This document shows positions 15,001 through 30,000 of a stretch of 64,000 nt of DNA, in pieces. This DNA comes from Opisthorchis felineus (Eukaryota; Platyhelminthes; Trematoda; Opisthorchiida; Opisthorchiidae): NCBI GenBank assembly GCA_004794785.1, contig SJOL01008389.1, positions 261,010 through 325,009 on the forward strand. Reading direction: 5' to 3'. The position numbers and the translations under genes were made by a program. Every line of letters begins with the position of its first letter. The first letter of the stretch is position 1. The notes beneath the pieces are model-generated. The model was not told the origin of the DNA and ran no database searches. It worked only from the letters and a program-made list of their open reading frames with translations.

Positions 15001-18000
15001 CCTATATTTACCATCCCCGGCCTGTGTCAACAAACTGCAATGCACTTGTGTAACCGCAAAAGGAATTAGAACAGAAATGTCACCATATACAAGCTCGACG
15101 GGGAACTCATCACAGTGGCTTCGTCGGCTGTCAACAAGAATCCTAGGATATCTACAACGAGCATATTCCAAACAGCAATTTCGCTGAGGCGTTGAATTCG
15201 TTTAGGATATGCAGCCGCTACTGAAAACATATGTCCTTCTGTGGGTAGTGGTCGTGAAAATCAGACGACTAATAAAAGTTATTTTAAAAAAGTAGGTGGA
15301 TTAAAGTAAGGGAGTTTTACCCTCGCAGGGCTGAGGGACAAGAATTCTAACCTCCGTTTCCTCATATTTAACCCTCCTTCATGTATTCCTACAGCCTCAT
15401 TAAACCATTAAACATAATCTAATGTAACTCTTGTTTTGGACACAACGACACCTCTGTATTTATACCTTAATTCCCGAAACACTAGAAACTTCCTTTTTTA
15501 CACTTCTCCAATGTGCACGCAGTGCCGTTTGTTTATTTTTCCGTGGTTTGATATTTTTATGGAGCACCTTTGTTATCTATCCTGCTGAATGTAGATGGTG
15601 GGACAAGATATCATGATATTATTCCAACTAAATATTCCATCGAAATATTATTCCCTCTTTATTCGTGTCTCGACTTCTTTAGCGGCGGTCAGTTTTTTAT
15701 ATTTTATTGCACGCAAGCTCTGCATAATGAAGCAGCAAGTTTCAGCATACCTTGAGTATCAGTTCGACTGTGAATACACCGGTGAAGGCGTAATCAAAAT
15801 GTTCCAGAATTGCATTCCGACTGGAATGCTCCCAGACTGGATCTTCAGCAGCCAGTGCGATTGAACTTGCACAGATCACAATCATGATGAATAGGTCAAA
15901 GTAACGGAGGTTGACAACAAAGTGACAGAAACGACGGATGCTGAAACCGGAAATACGTGACAGTTGGTTGGAAAATAAGAGCGTAGGTACAACTTAAAAT
16001 TCAAGCTGCAAATGGTATGGTATAAATTTCGGACGCAAACTGGGAGAGATGCTGTGTTAGATTTTTGGCATTTCGTCAGCATAAACAATGAATTCTTCGG
16101 TTCGCTTCGTGTCCTATCAGCAGGCCCAGCTAATTTGCCTATATTGATGATGCCAGTTCAATGTCGAATCTACTGCATAGGCCGTGTTACGTACCTTCGG
16201 TTTGGCAGTCTTTGTGAATAATTTTTAAACGAATAAATGTGCTAACCAATTTTCATGCAGCTTAATTTCTTCCGTAAAGTTTAACAAATTTTACTTCCAA
16301 TAAAGATGTACGTTTAAGTGTACGTTTAAGGTTCATGAGTTCTCGGTATTCAATTTTACGGACCGACCTCTATCATGGATTCACTTACGCGTAAAATAAC
16401 GAAACCAGCTGAAAAAAGGACCTTCCTACAAAGCAACTTGTGCGCGCACAGAAATGTGATAACTTACTGCTACATTTTGTATCGTACTTATTCTATGGAT
16501 CCTAACCGAACGGACACAAATGATTCTGTATTGACTTATTCTGCTGAACACTACAAAGCCGCTGAAGGAGGATGCATTTCAGACAAAATGTACCAAGCGC
16601 ATGTATTGTGTAAATCAAAACATCCCCTTAGCTGTGTTCGCAAAGAGTTTTAAAATAACCATGTATGCACTGTATGTAGCTACTGCGAGTGCGCACACAG
16701 ACGAACCAGTGATAATTTTGAGAACAGCATTAGTGATCTGATTTGAGAAGCTGCCGGAAAAAAGCATTCTTAGTCCCCACAAAAGGCCAGATATTGTAGT
16801 TTTATGGAGACTTCTTTATCTTCTTAAATTTTTGAGTTGGAAAAATTAAAATCATCACCAGTTTTAACTTCCAGTCAATCAATAAACTATTGATGAACGG
16901 CAGCAGTGCCAGTTTGCAGTACTGGAGGTTACGTAGGAAATTTACAGGAAAGCTCTCAGATCCACTTCTATTTTAAGGTATATAAATTACTGGGAGGCGG
17001 TGAAAATAGGTGTGTTATTCTTGAGTCTCGAAGAAGGGCGGAGAAAAATATCGCCCAAATATCAAATGCTTAGTGTAGATGATTGACGCTTATACATTCT
17101 TTTTTGTCGCCTTTACTCCATGTAATCTTACTGACATTCCTAAAACTGCCAAATAAATCTCCAAGTAAGCACCAAACTAGCCATTATGTCATCTTTAGAA
17201 AAATCATCACCTTGGAAACATTTAAAAACATGTACACTTCATTCATGAAGCAACGTAGTTTGCGGATTTCTGCACTAGTGATAAGTTTATCATTACGTGT
17301 TGTTTTAAGACACCGTCCGAGCACTTGATTTTCATATAGGCCGCGAAATAACCATCCTGTATTAGAGCCTTGTGCACAGATATCATGGCTTTTTGGCCAG
17401 AATTTATGGGGAATTGAGTCCCGAAATTGTCTTGAACGTGTCCCGGCGTAGAACACATGTTACTATTTAATCAGAAAAGTTAGTACTTCATTAGCGCCTG
17501 TAAGCATAATCTCAAAAATTGGACGATCCACCACATACTGTAAGCGCTAATCCTCTAGAGCTCCAATTTTATCAGTTGAAGTAGGCAAGGTTCGACGGAT
17601 CACTTTAGAAAATTGCGAGCAAATTACTTTTCTGGGCAAGTAGTTTCGGTAAACACGCGAGGTGGAAAACTCAACACTTACGCATTATTCGGGGCAAAAA
17701 TGAACATTGAACTGTAGGGTAGAATAGGTTTTCCTTGAGTTTGTTGTGTTGATCCCTGCAATCTTGCTGTGTCGTCGCTCTCGACTGAAACCATGTTCAG
17801 TTTCCCAACTGTAAGAAAATCAAACAACGGTGCATGGAGTTGGAACAAAGAAGTGCAAATGTGATTCACGAACTCACTTAGACCAGTGTGCATAATGGCT
17901 GAAATAATAACTCCACAGATTTATGTGCTGCGCAGTGAGAGAAGACTTCGTTTAAATTGTTGTAGAAGAAGTAAACAAGCTCTTCGGGTATCCTAGATAA

Positions 18001-21000
18001 GTCAAATCTGTTGATTTTAATTTCCTAGTCGTCAAAATCTCGAAGTGGATGCTAGTTACAAGAAATGCATGCAGCTTATCCCTCAGGGAGCCATAACAAA
18101 ATCTCTTCGCAGATGAAAGTGTACCAAAATTCGGAGCCGGATAAACAGCCCACTCCAGAGATGTATTTGAAAAAAATCTGTTAGGGACTCACAGCTTTCT
18201 AATCTCGTCCTCCCCGCATTCATCCCGTCTTGTAAAATGTGTGCGAACGGAAGGGGAGCGTATGCCAGTTTCTCACCCTCCACCCATGTGTTTGCCACAG
18301 AAGTGCTATTGAAAAAAATTACAGGTAGATCCTGAGGTAGTCACAGTTTCTTCCCCATTGAGATAACCGGTCTATATCCCTTATGAAGGCATGTGATTCT
18401 GTACAGTTATCTAACGTTCGTGATATCACTACTCGAAAAAAACGTCAATTAGCATGCAGTAAGTTCACAGTTGAAGATCTCTCCCTAAGAAGCAATACAC
18501 GGACTGCGCGATGCTGCGGATTCTTATCGTGTACTGCTGCTGCATTTTATAGCTCCTCAGGATGAGTGTGAACTAAAGAATTCCGAGTCACATGCTGTGT
18601 ACAGAATTTCCAGAAGAGCTTTAGTAAATCTTCAATAACGCGTAACCATTTAGCTTTAAATTGAATGATTCCACACAACAATCTTCCAGTTTTTTATTAA
18701 GAACCACCCATTAGCGTAAGATAGTAAGATTAACAACGAGCTTCTTAAGCGGTTTCACGCTGCTTTTAACAGATCAAGACGTGATCTTCCCAGCATTCTC
18801 GAAAGTGTTGTTTGCCAGCCTTATTGTTTTAAGAACCCTACAACACATAAATAGTGGGGATTTTTTTCATCATCCATGATTGTCAAAGAGAATGAATAAC
18901 TACAAAGCCATGGGGCAACCTGTTTTAGAAATAATGACTGTTTATTTTGATCGTTTATTTCTACCGGTTAACCGTGTCCGGATCGGATTACCTGTTGGAA
19001 CATCACAAACCAAAGAACAACCGAGTTGACACAGGCTGTACGAATAGAGTGAGGTGGCAATTGGATTGTGGTCGGCCTAGTAGTGTGAATTTTGAACATG
19101 AACATCAAGTGAACCAATTCTCGTACATTTATCCAATTCACAACTATCAGAAGAAGAGGTGGAGCGGATTGCTTTTTCGGGGCCCCACCCGGGATATATA
19201 GCTGTCATACAAAATCATGGAGTGTAGTGTTCGGATAGACAGGCCAATAAGCTGATGGACAAAGCTATTACTTGGTCTATGATGCTGTCAGTTGTAAGGC
19301 CACTTGTCTGTCAATACTGTAGGGTTACTGTTGTTCTCAGACCGATATGTGACGTGCTGATTTTTTAGAAATACAAGGCACGTTTTCTCAGGGTCTGTAT
19401 CCCCAAACTGTCCCTGCAGGTAACTTAACAGCTCATACGCAGCTCTGCATTGCGCCTTTATACCCCAGTTTTGTTCTATGTAGCATTCAATTTGGAGGAC
19501 AAATGTGATTATTAAAAGGTATTTTTTATTGCAATCGCTGATTTCTCGATCCAGTATATTTTGCTGGTTGTTACTGAAAGTAATTAAAACTTTAGCGCAA
19601 ATGGAAGAGGAGGTTACGAGACCCATCCATACTTCGACAAATTACTGATAGCCGTTGTCAATCTACCAAGTGTCAGAGTCGAGTTTGAAAATTTTCTCGT
19701 CTTTATGTTCTCATTTCTGCTCACTAGGCTGTGCACAGTGTGCCTTACAGTTACTAATAGCCTTGTGAAGCAAAACGTCAATCCCATCCAGACACCAACT
19801 CAAACGCAAGAAAAACAATAAACCTCATTGTTGAACTGAATGGAAGGAGTGCGTCCATAAAATGTGAGTGGCCATTTGAGTTTTGGTCAAATTCACCTAT
19901 TAAGTCGTTAGCAAAGTCTATCATCTGCTAACAATGATTCTTCTTGAACGCCTCAGTCTGACAGTTTATTGCAGTTGAATACTCATGTGTGAAATGAGGT
20001 GCAAACGCATAACCACATATGATACCACAATTATCTCATCCATGTTGTTTTTCAACCGGAAGCCATCTCATATTCCATCTGAGACGAAACTCAAGGTGTC
20101 CGGGTATTTCGGACACAGATAGTCATGGAAATTGCCAACTAAACATCAAGTAATAAACACAGCTTGATGCTTGTTTGTAAGTTAAAAATATTTCAACGTT
20201 AGATATCCTTTGAAGGGGATCAGATCGTTTGCTTAAGGAATCCTTTAATCATTTATGGTGCACAGGCATCACCATATATTTTATTTGGCTAGACACAATA
20301 TGGCAACTTATTTTCCTTGGTGGAATGCTACTTGTAAGGTGGATACAAGCTGCACTCTGTATCAGGTACAAGAATCTTCTCATGTCAGTTGCAAGTAAAC
20401 TCCAGTTTAGTTTCCAATAGAGTGCCTAAATCCAATCTAGTATTCAAATATGAAAAATGCTTGATATATACTCATGGACTACCTCTCCGGGATGTTTTTC
20501 AAAAGGGGAAAATTGGTACCTTTTCGTGTATGGAGATTCTCCAGCCGTACTGCTTGAAAAAATTGGCATCTCTGTTGCAATTCCCCTTTATACTGTGAGA
20601 ATTCTTATCCATTAGGTTCTTTTGAATATTCGTAATCCCTTGTCTGTGTTTTCCCATTACTCGGCATTACAGAAGTTTTTGTAACGTGTGAACGACACAT
20701 TGTTCGTGAGATTTTGGAAAATAATATAACCATACATTAATAGTCAACACAAAGAAATATAACTCCAGAAATGTCTTTGTGTTGCCAGCCAATTTCTCTT
20801 CTACCTTCATCAGTAGAACAAACATCTGCCACATTTATGATTGTCATAAAACGTCACCAGTCACACCATTTCCGCTCTCCAGAACACCTTTGAGAAATCA
20901 GAAGCATGACTTTAATCAGGTGGAAAACAGTTGGGCAATTCAGTACACAAGGAAAAAGCTTCCATAAATCCAATCAGGAGACACAATATACTAATCTTTC

Positions 21001-24000
21001 TAATTAAATCCTTACACACATTATTGTAAACAGCGTCCCGCAGGTTTAACTAGACCTACAGTAAGCACATACAGCAATGGACAGTCTCACTGGTGCCCCA
21101 ATGGCCTCAAGGATCGGGCCGAGTTCCATGTCCATTCGGTCATCCAGAAGCCAAAAAGCTTCAGTGTGATCAAACCACAAAAATACTCATCAGCTTCATC
21201 AGTTGTGGTGAAAGGTAAACTCGGTAAGTGAAAGCGCACAAGAAACTATGTCACAAGATTACGGCAAGTGCGTATCAAACTTGCAACGCCCAACAAACGA
21301 TGCCATTATATGAAAGAACTGAAAGAACTGAAAGAACTCAACCATATTCTATTTGTCTACTTGCTTAAATTCGGAAGTTGATGTGTTCAATCTTATTTAT
21401 TCGGTACTTACATGTTTGCATTTGTCAATGTTAGCATGTTTGTTAGAAATAAACCTACCCAGTTATCTTTCTTTGGTATGTGAGGGGAGCAATCGGAGGG
21501 GATGGGTTAGCCAGTGTTTGTGCGGGTTTTACTTGTGCCTGAGGCATACTTTCTTCTGAGTGGTATTCGTTGGCCATAGTTTCCCCATTCGCCTGCATCT
21601 GGAATGAACAGAGTCAAAAACGTTGTAAGAAATGATAGGCCAATAATATCCTAGGTTTCAGTTGCTACGATATTCGAGATATCGCGATACATATATATTC
21701 TTAATGTACTACTCATGATAAGTCCCCAACTTTTGACCTATTTTTGTTTTGAGATTGTATTCATATTATTGAAGCTGTACCTAGCTTTTGTACTATAACT
21801 GTCTTCTAGAAAACATAGATTTTATTAGTGTGAAAAAAGTTGGGGACTTATCGTGTTGATATGGCTTCCAGTTGACCAACACTTTAACTTCGATAATCCG
21901 GATGACTAGTGGTACTTGACGCTTTGCGACGCTGTGTGCTGGTAATTCCAATACCGGAGTGTGGCGTCCGTGCTGTTGTGTGTTGGCCAAAACTGCGTTC
22001 TGACGTGCACGTTCTTCCGTGATGCGTGTGTGTGTTTGACCGTGTTGTGTCATTATATATGTCGTTGCAATGAAGGTGGAACGTGAAAACAATTATGGGG
22101 AATCACATAGCGTCCTTCAACAGGTCACGAAACCGGAATTGACATGTTACGGACATGTTGTTCATCAAGGTCGTATGTCACGATGGTGACGCGTGAATGT
22201 GAGACACAAAGCAGGATGGAGATAGTAGGTGCAGGGGTGAGATTGATTGGAGGAGTAATTAAGCGGAAGGGCAAACGTTACAAATACTCCCCCTTTAGAG
22301 AGGGACGACAACATGTGATTGTAACTAAAGAGGAGAATGCTAGCTAAGTTGTGCCATAAGTAGTTATTGATAAGAGCCGATAAAATGAATTTATTTCAAC
22401 CGTATGAACATTCATGATTTTCTCTTCAAAAATGTGAAAGTGCAGTGTATGAAAAAAGGAGCACCAAAAATGAAGATTTACCTCCTCTTTCAATTTTTGC
22501 TCCTCTTCCGCTTCGGTCAGTTCTTGCGCGTTTGCCAAATTGTCAACAGCGATAGCCAGAAAAACGTTCAGTAGTGTATCTGGGACATCCCGGTGTGCAG
22601 TTAAGTTTGTGCATTTGCTAGTCGTATACCCATAACTAACAGTAAATTCCGTTTGTCAGAATAAGCTCGAAGTCAGTCAGAATTTCACTGTTTCAAAATT
22701 TTGCTTGGAAAACTGATCGATTTGTTATTGGGTGAAATTTTCCTTTCACATAAAGTTTTCTTTGGACAGTATGGGCATGTCAGCATGCTGGTTGACTTGT
22801 CAGCCAGGAAGACTGCTAATCAGTGAGGTATATATCAACTTACACACCGAATGCGTGTCAAACACCGGTAAAAAAACCTCGTGGATAACTTAGTGGCCGG
22901 GTTTTGTGCGGGTCGTCGGTTGTGGCCTTCCGGTTCAGGACACCTTAGTTAATGGTTCTTTGTGGCTCCTTTTGAGGAAGATTTTATTGTATTTTGCTAC
23001 GAGAGCTTCACTGTGAAAATTTTCGCCGGGCTAAATTTATCCAAACAAGTGAAGCTGATACATTCTCTTTACCGGCGTTTCACCAATTATTATCTACCGT
23101 GGTTGTCTCTGTCAAGCTTACGCCGGGAATTTCGAAAGTTTGTACCTCCTCAGCTAGCATTATCTCTCTTACTAACTGAAAAGAGAAAAACCACAAAAGA
23201 CATTTTGCATTGTTTTGCGCTGCATGCAAGTAGTTCATTATCAATTTAATGTCAATTCACTGTGAACAACAACATCGGAACTAAATACCAGTAAGTCATC
23301 TTTACTACGGAAACTGTCAGCACCAAAATGGGTTGATGATCCAGGTATTGGGTCATGGGGATTGCACCGATACTGAACGTAATTCTTCACTACCCTGATG
23401 GGCCACTGTAGTGCTGGTCATATTGTGCACGCTTCTAATAACTCTGGTTATTCCGTTTCAAATCGGGTACCCACTGTTCTAATCCGGTTCGTACAAGGAA
23501 CACCTCGTACTGGCTACAGTTCGTAACTTCATACACAGAATCCGTTTCCGAATTAGGGGCCGCTTGACTAGACTCGCTGTGAATCCTTACACTTAATGTC
23601 TCCGAAAGAACTTTATCTGTTTTTGTCCGTATAATCTCACAAATGCAGAGTTCTATCACTCGACTAAACATTGGTGATATGATGCCAGTTTTAGGTTACG
23701 TCCATGAGATGGCAATTGTTTGCATTTTGGCGGTTGTTTTCAATTTTCCATCAGATTTTCATACTAAGCAGTGAAATAATCCCAAAATGAATCTCATCTT
23801 TATACGAAAAGCCACGAGAGGAATTCAGTACTGCTGATGTAATCCCACTGATCCTCAATAAAGTTTCTCCCAGAACCCCGAAGTAATATTTTTGGACGCT
23901 TCAAACAAGTCAAATCGTTCTATTCACTGCATTATTCCATCTACCGACGGACCAAAGGGTGGGGAATTAGCGACACTTTACTGGGCCTCATAATTGCCAA

Positions 24001-27000
24001 TCGGTGTATCCAATAATAGCATGGTGTTTTTTTCCTGGTCTTCAACATTCTGCGCCACAATTATCGTTCGAAAGGAGAGAGCTTCTTTCAATTGTTTATT
24101 GTGAAAAGGTGGAATACTACGTTACCATGTTTCAAACAAGGTCTTGTGAAATGTCCAGAGGATTGTCCACATGCACAAGGTTCTTAACTGAACTACTTTG
24201 CTGCTAGTCCAGTCCAGTGTAATTTCAGGACTGATCACCCAACCAGCCATACTCGTCACTGGATACGTCAGAACTTCAGTCCATTTTTACATGGATAGCC
24301 TAAAGGTGGTTATCGGATATTGTTAAAGGATACAGTTCCCGACCAACATCACGAGAACGAAATACACCGCGTAGATCCCGCCGCCACCGGAAACTCCACC
24401 TTGCGCACGGATGCCATTGTACATTATGGTGTTCCAGTCTTCGCCTGTCAAAATCTAAGAGTAAGAGGTGAATGGTGGAAAGCTTGTTCGTTGTATCATC
24501 CGGTACACAGAAATCTACATGGGTTCTAGATTGAAAGAAAAGCGAAGTAACAACTAAGTTTCTCAGTAAGCTGTTGCAATAAACCGCGTGTTTGTAGGAC
24601 GTGGCAGCTATGACCACCAGGATTTCCTGTCGTCAGGGCAGTTGTGCACCAAAAGTATTTCATTGGGAATGCCTTAACAACAAACGGCGTGAAGCAATTC
24701 ACACGCTTAAACGTAATGAATCTCAGAGGGAATGTCCGAAGTTCGAATGTCCGTGAAGTTCTTGTTTTTTGAAAGGTCTTCACAGCTCCTCGGGGTCACC
24801 TCGAATTGTTAAAAAAATTGTTAGGTCCGGAAAGCTGCTGAAAAGAATGGCGTGAGGCAAACATGACCGATATCCCAACTGAGCTCAAAGCTCCATTGTA
24901 AGTTTCGTTTTTATTCTGGAAAAACCGCACAGTAATTTAAGTTTACTTTATAAAATCCGAAGATGTGGATCCCGGCTTTTTAGTCTTACAAAGCCTCGAA
25001 GTTCGAGTACTAATTTTGGAGACTTTGATCCATCCACCAGAGCGGTTCAAACTCTGCACAGTAAATTGTATGTGTGATATAGAAGAAAGATTTGCCAAGT
25101 GGACGGTATTCCTTTTCGAATTTGCCTGCTAGAAATCCATTCTAAAACGAGTCATCTGCGAAATTTACTTCCTCCGGCATCATAAAATTCAAGCAGAATT
25201 GCAAAATACTGAAATGTGCAAGTTGATATTTCCTCTCATTCTAAAAATGGTGTCCAATCCCTAAGCCGACATGTTCCTCCTTGTTCGTGGTTGCACCCAG
25301 CACCACGAAACTCACAAGGCAGTTAGAGCTACCGACGAAATCGCTTGAATCCATTCCAATTTCGGTTTGGTGAATCATTGTAAAGGTATATCCAAAGCAG
25401 CATTGTCGCATCCTATCAAATTCATCGCTTGCATTTACTTTTTCTGTCTGTGACCATGCTCTTCATGAATAAACGATAATGTTAGCATAAAAATAATGAA
25501 TACGGTTGGCTCTACTGTCTTTCAATTAAGCTGGATTTCTCGTTAAGACCACACTCGTTTGCAAGTGAGTTTTTTACCTCTTTATTGGAGTCGGCGCTAC
25601 GTACGGGAAATAAATGACGGTTGGTAACTCAGGCTGGATATAGGGATTTGTTTTGAGAACTCCATTTATTGACTTTTACCTGAAGGCCTGAGTCAAAACG
25701 CAGTAAGGAGCCGATGTAACCTAAGTGCACAGGTAATTGGAAGTCGTGAGATCGAGGGCTACTAGTCAAAGCACATGCTTTGTGAGCGTCCCCGGACACT
25801 TGGTTTTCGGGCGTTCGCTTCAAACCTTTTAGGGATTAGATTGTGCGAAATTTGGGGCCGATTTTTTCATTCTATCGCCTCTCTGGAATGCCTCTCGATG
25901 CTTTATTAACCCTGGAGACGCTGAATCCTGGATAGAACATCGTAGTACTCCGGAGGTCTGCGCGGCAAAAGGTGTGACTTTACCTCCAAATTAACTTGTA
26001 ATGCTATTTCTTGTGGTGCGAAGGCCCGCTGCTGTTCTCTAACCCATTTTCGGTAACCGTCGACGTCACGCTGAAGACTTAAGCAAGTGAGCGCAATCCA
26101 TTGTAGCATACAGGTTCATGAAAGCACGTAATTTCGACTAAAACAAAACTTTGTTATATGTATGCATATATATATATATCATCATACATGCCATAGACAA
26201 ACACCTTAATTTCACCCAGACAAACAGTGAGTTTTCAAATGGCTACAATTGTATTCAATATGTGTTGAAATAAACCTACGCCCGCGGGTCTCAATAACCC
26301 GAAGAAAGGATAATAGCCCTCTTGAGGGTTAACAAGATGGAACGACTTACAAGCATAATAAACATTGTTGGTATTGGGACCAGAAGCAAAATTCGTAATG
26401 TTAATTTGTGGTATGTCGCTGGTAGAGTGGATGATTAGATGTGGCTAAACATCATTCTACTTACAAATAAGCAAACGGCTTTTGGAAATAATTCCTGTTC
26501 ATAGGTTGCAGAAAAATAAACCTCTCAATGCGCTCTATTGTGAGAAGGCTGTCCGTCCACTGTTGCTTTTAATGTAGGAAGACTATCAGGCGAGAAAAAA
26601 GCGAATGCTTCTCCGAATCACCCAAAATCTGGGAACCAGGCCCAAAGAGCGAAGCACAAAGTAACTCATTCTAATTCAGCATAGATTCTCTATCCTTTAT
26701 AGCGTATTTAGTTTCTCAACATTATGGTGTAAGATTGGCCTGATCCACTTCGAGTGACGACATCTGAGACGTTAAAAGCTTTTATTGATCACAGTACTCT
26801 ATGCAAGGACTCACTGCACCAGGGGGATCTTACAATTCGATTAAAAAACAATACCTTTGATGTGTGAACTTGAAAAAATTACCTGAAACAGCTTACAATT
26901 TGGAAATGAACCCACCAGAAATAAACGTGCGCAGTATTGTCTAATCCACTTTATTTTGTAGGTAACTTTGACTGCTTACCGGTCCCAACAATGGCTTCAG

Positions 27001-30000
27001 TTACAAGATACGAAGTGTCCGTCGTACAGCACATGTTCAGTGATTTCCAAAACAGCGTAGTCGACGTCTCACTTGCATCGTCACTTCTGCTAAAAACAGT
27101 AATTGATGAACCTGTCTGTTTTGTGAATTATTTACCAGGAGATTACTAACAAAATTGTTGATATCCAGTCACACGCCCAAAAATTTTCTACCGAAACAAA
27201 TAGTTTCTGCAGAAACCTACGCACATTTTATTCAAAACCAGTCACAGAATTTGAATTTTCAGAACCACAAACTAACTCACTTGGAACACTGTCAGCAGCG
27301 CTTTGACAAACGTATCGAAATGCTGAGTGGGACGACCTTCACCAAAATTGAAACTGAAAAATGGAGGAGAGTGACGTATTTAAGTGCGATTTGACCTGCG
27401 AAAAACCCATTAGGTACTCTTACCTTGGAAACCTCAGTCAACTTATGTTGAACCTAGACGCGCCGCTTGTTTAGCCTTTCAGGTTAATTAGAACAACAGC
27501 TCATCTTCTTAACACTGGTGTTTTTGTATTGTAAATTTCCAAACATCTTGTAATTCCCCTCCCTTGTCCATCTGTTTCGATTTGAATGCAGGCGGTTAAT
27601 AAGTGACTGGTTCTCTTGGTCCAAAGAAATTGATTGGATTGTCATTTAATTTGGGGACTGGTGTATTGAATCTAGACTTCCTACACTGTTTATATGGGCA
27701 GCAGTACCAGGCCTTCAATAAACTGCCTGTTACTTTTGACTTGACTCAGAATGAGTGCGTACGGCTTTCACAGAGCTTTATCGCCATCATAAGCCCGTTG
27801 CTCTGGAGTATTTTCAATGAGCCTATGTTCCCTTCTGGAAGGAATATCAAATACCTTATTAGAAACGGATTTCCGACGCATAATTTTCTTCTCAATAGGA
27901 ATTAACCGTTTGAAAGTTGCCTTAGGTACTACAGAAACCAAAGGTTACTTGAGGTGTTGTTCCTCGATGGTGTCTGGCGGAAGCTTGCACAAGGTCATTC
28001 TCCTCTGATTAAAAGAGGAAACGGACGAATCAGTGCCACTTAAGTCTACCGGCCGTGGATGAAACAGTTTGGTATAAATCACCATACATATAAATACGAC
28101 CGCTGTCTTATGCCAACCCCGTAAGTTGTTGATGCAGCCAGTAACATACACAATAGGCATGCGTGCTAGTAAAGTTTGGCTCAAACGTGTCTTGTTAAAC
28201 AGTGGAAAAGTCTGATGCCTAATATGCATCATTCACCTTGACAATGTCACATCAGTGCTCAACCAACATAGAGTTGAGGCTTTTTCCAAGCTAAATGCCG
28301 AAAAGACTGGCCATTCAAGTGGGTGGGCAATCCAGCCAAACGATCGAACACCTGAAGAAAGGATGCTCATTGCATGTACCTTATAGATAATGAAACTTAA
28401 CAAGAAGTGATGCGGTTATTAAGTCTAAAATGATCGCCTGAAACATCTAAAAATATAACTGAAGTGCTCCGTCGGTGAGCAGATGTTTATAATTTAACTT
28501 ACTTTAAAGGTACCTACCCTTCTGGACTTGCTGTCGTCAGAGCGGTTAAATTTGTTGGAGGCCGAAATTAAGGAAACGAATTTATGAACGTCACACTTAC
28601 TGTCTGTGGTTTCGAACCCTCAGCGTTTTTTATTGAGGCCACACTCGGGCAGACATCTTATGTGCCTCGTCTAGGGTTTAAAAATAGTTGGTATTATGTC
28701 ACAAAATTGACAACATGAATCCCTCAATGAATAGTTGATTGCACGACACAGTCTTTTTGCCATGCTTGTCAGTCGGCCCGCAAATGGATCGTCGCCATAA
28801 AGGGGGACATCGCCAGTGCGCGATTCGTTGAGTTACGCTTTTGTGGCAATGAACTTTTCAGCGCTTGCATATGTACCATCAGAGAAGGACAAAACGGAAG
28901 GCGGGAAGGTACTGATTATTGCCAAGTTTCTGGTGCTCTACTGATGGTTGAGTCTCTCATGGATGGCTCTTACGTAAGAGAATAGTCAACAGCCGCGTGC
29001 ACGTTTTCAAAGTCTCGTAACAGACTTAGCTTCGTGGCTCCGATCCATACTCACGTGCGTAGCGTAAGTCAGTCTCAGTTATAAAACAACTTTCTAGTGT
29101 TCAATTGACTAAGAATGATTGAAACCTTAAAGGGCCATCCATTTGTAGATAATGAACGTATCTTCATTGGTATGTTTGAAATATGCAAACATTTACGCCC
29201 TCTTACTAGCCCAAATCAAATATAATTTATCAGTTTACCAGAAGAAAATCTAAAGCTTGCTTGAGATCTGAGGGAAATAGGTGGGATTTAGCAGGAATCA
29301 GTAGCTGACAGTTGAGCATAAAATGAACGATAATGGACTACTCGTTAGGTTTTGTCCAATTCATACGCTGCAGGAAGTCTGTCCCGCAAAAATTAATTTT
29401 TCCTTCATCTGTAGGAAAATAGATGCGATGACAGTAGGGAAATTATCACATGAGTTCCACGCATTTTCCCATTTTTTCGGTGGCTGATTAATTTACTGCG
29501 TTTTCTCTAGCGTGGAATAGACCGAACAAATGTCGAGCACAATCGAGCGTGCTCATTAAGGTACTAGCAATATTGGCACAAAAATTGCTATTTAAAGTTT
29601 TCTAATCAAATGGTCACGTTTCGTCTGGTTTCCTGCACAAAACTGTGCAAAAATGTACGTTTCAGGCAACATCAAGATCGTTTGCCAGCAAACTGTCTGA
29701 AAATTTTCCTCGCATATTTCTTTACACGAGTGAAGTGTGAGCAGCACATTGAGTCTTCCCATGTAAATCGTTTGCAAATTACGTGTATCATGAGACGCTT
29801 TTGCGTCCTATCCTCAGCACTTTCTGCGGGGAGAAAAATTAAAGAGAAGTTGTCTTTTGCTTTCTAATGATATGCATACCGGACGATAGATATGCACCGT
29901 GACATTATACGTCTTCGTAATATTTTACCTTTTCATTTATTCTGTGGACATATTTAGGATACTTTTGTGGGAATTAAAACACTACATAAATGCATAAAAG

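Larger units (their letters stand above)
17899..22481 (-). other. II-III linker region, exon content unresolved (4.6 kb)
   Basis: The IIS6 exon leaves in phase 0 and the next candidate needs phase 1, so at least one linker exon is expected here. One weak candidate lies near 18.27 kb (minus strand, ending GGTGGAGG then GTGAGA), but it does not close the phases alone. A 112-codon minus frame at 19288-19626 is unrecognised. A 9-bp triplicate and a short inverted repeat are listed separately. Confidence 0.6.

Noticed and set aside
25906..26109. 67-codon minus frame with protein-like charge pattern inside the domain II pore intron
   Set aside because: It would disrupt the otherwise perfect junction between TVFQ and ILTGEDW if included as an exon.
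26881..26935. Segment ending in LFQ before a GT, first taken as the domain II pore helix
   Set aside because: The exon at 27281-27353 reads [13 protein letters not shown] with perfect phases, so this one is not needed.
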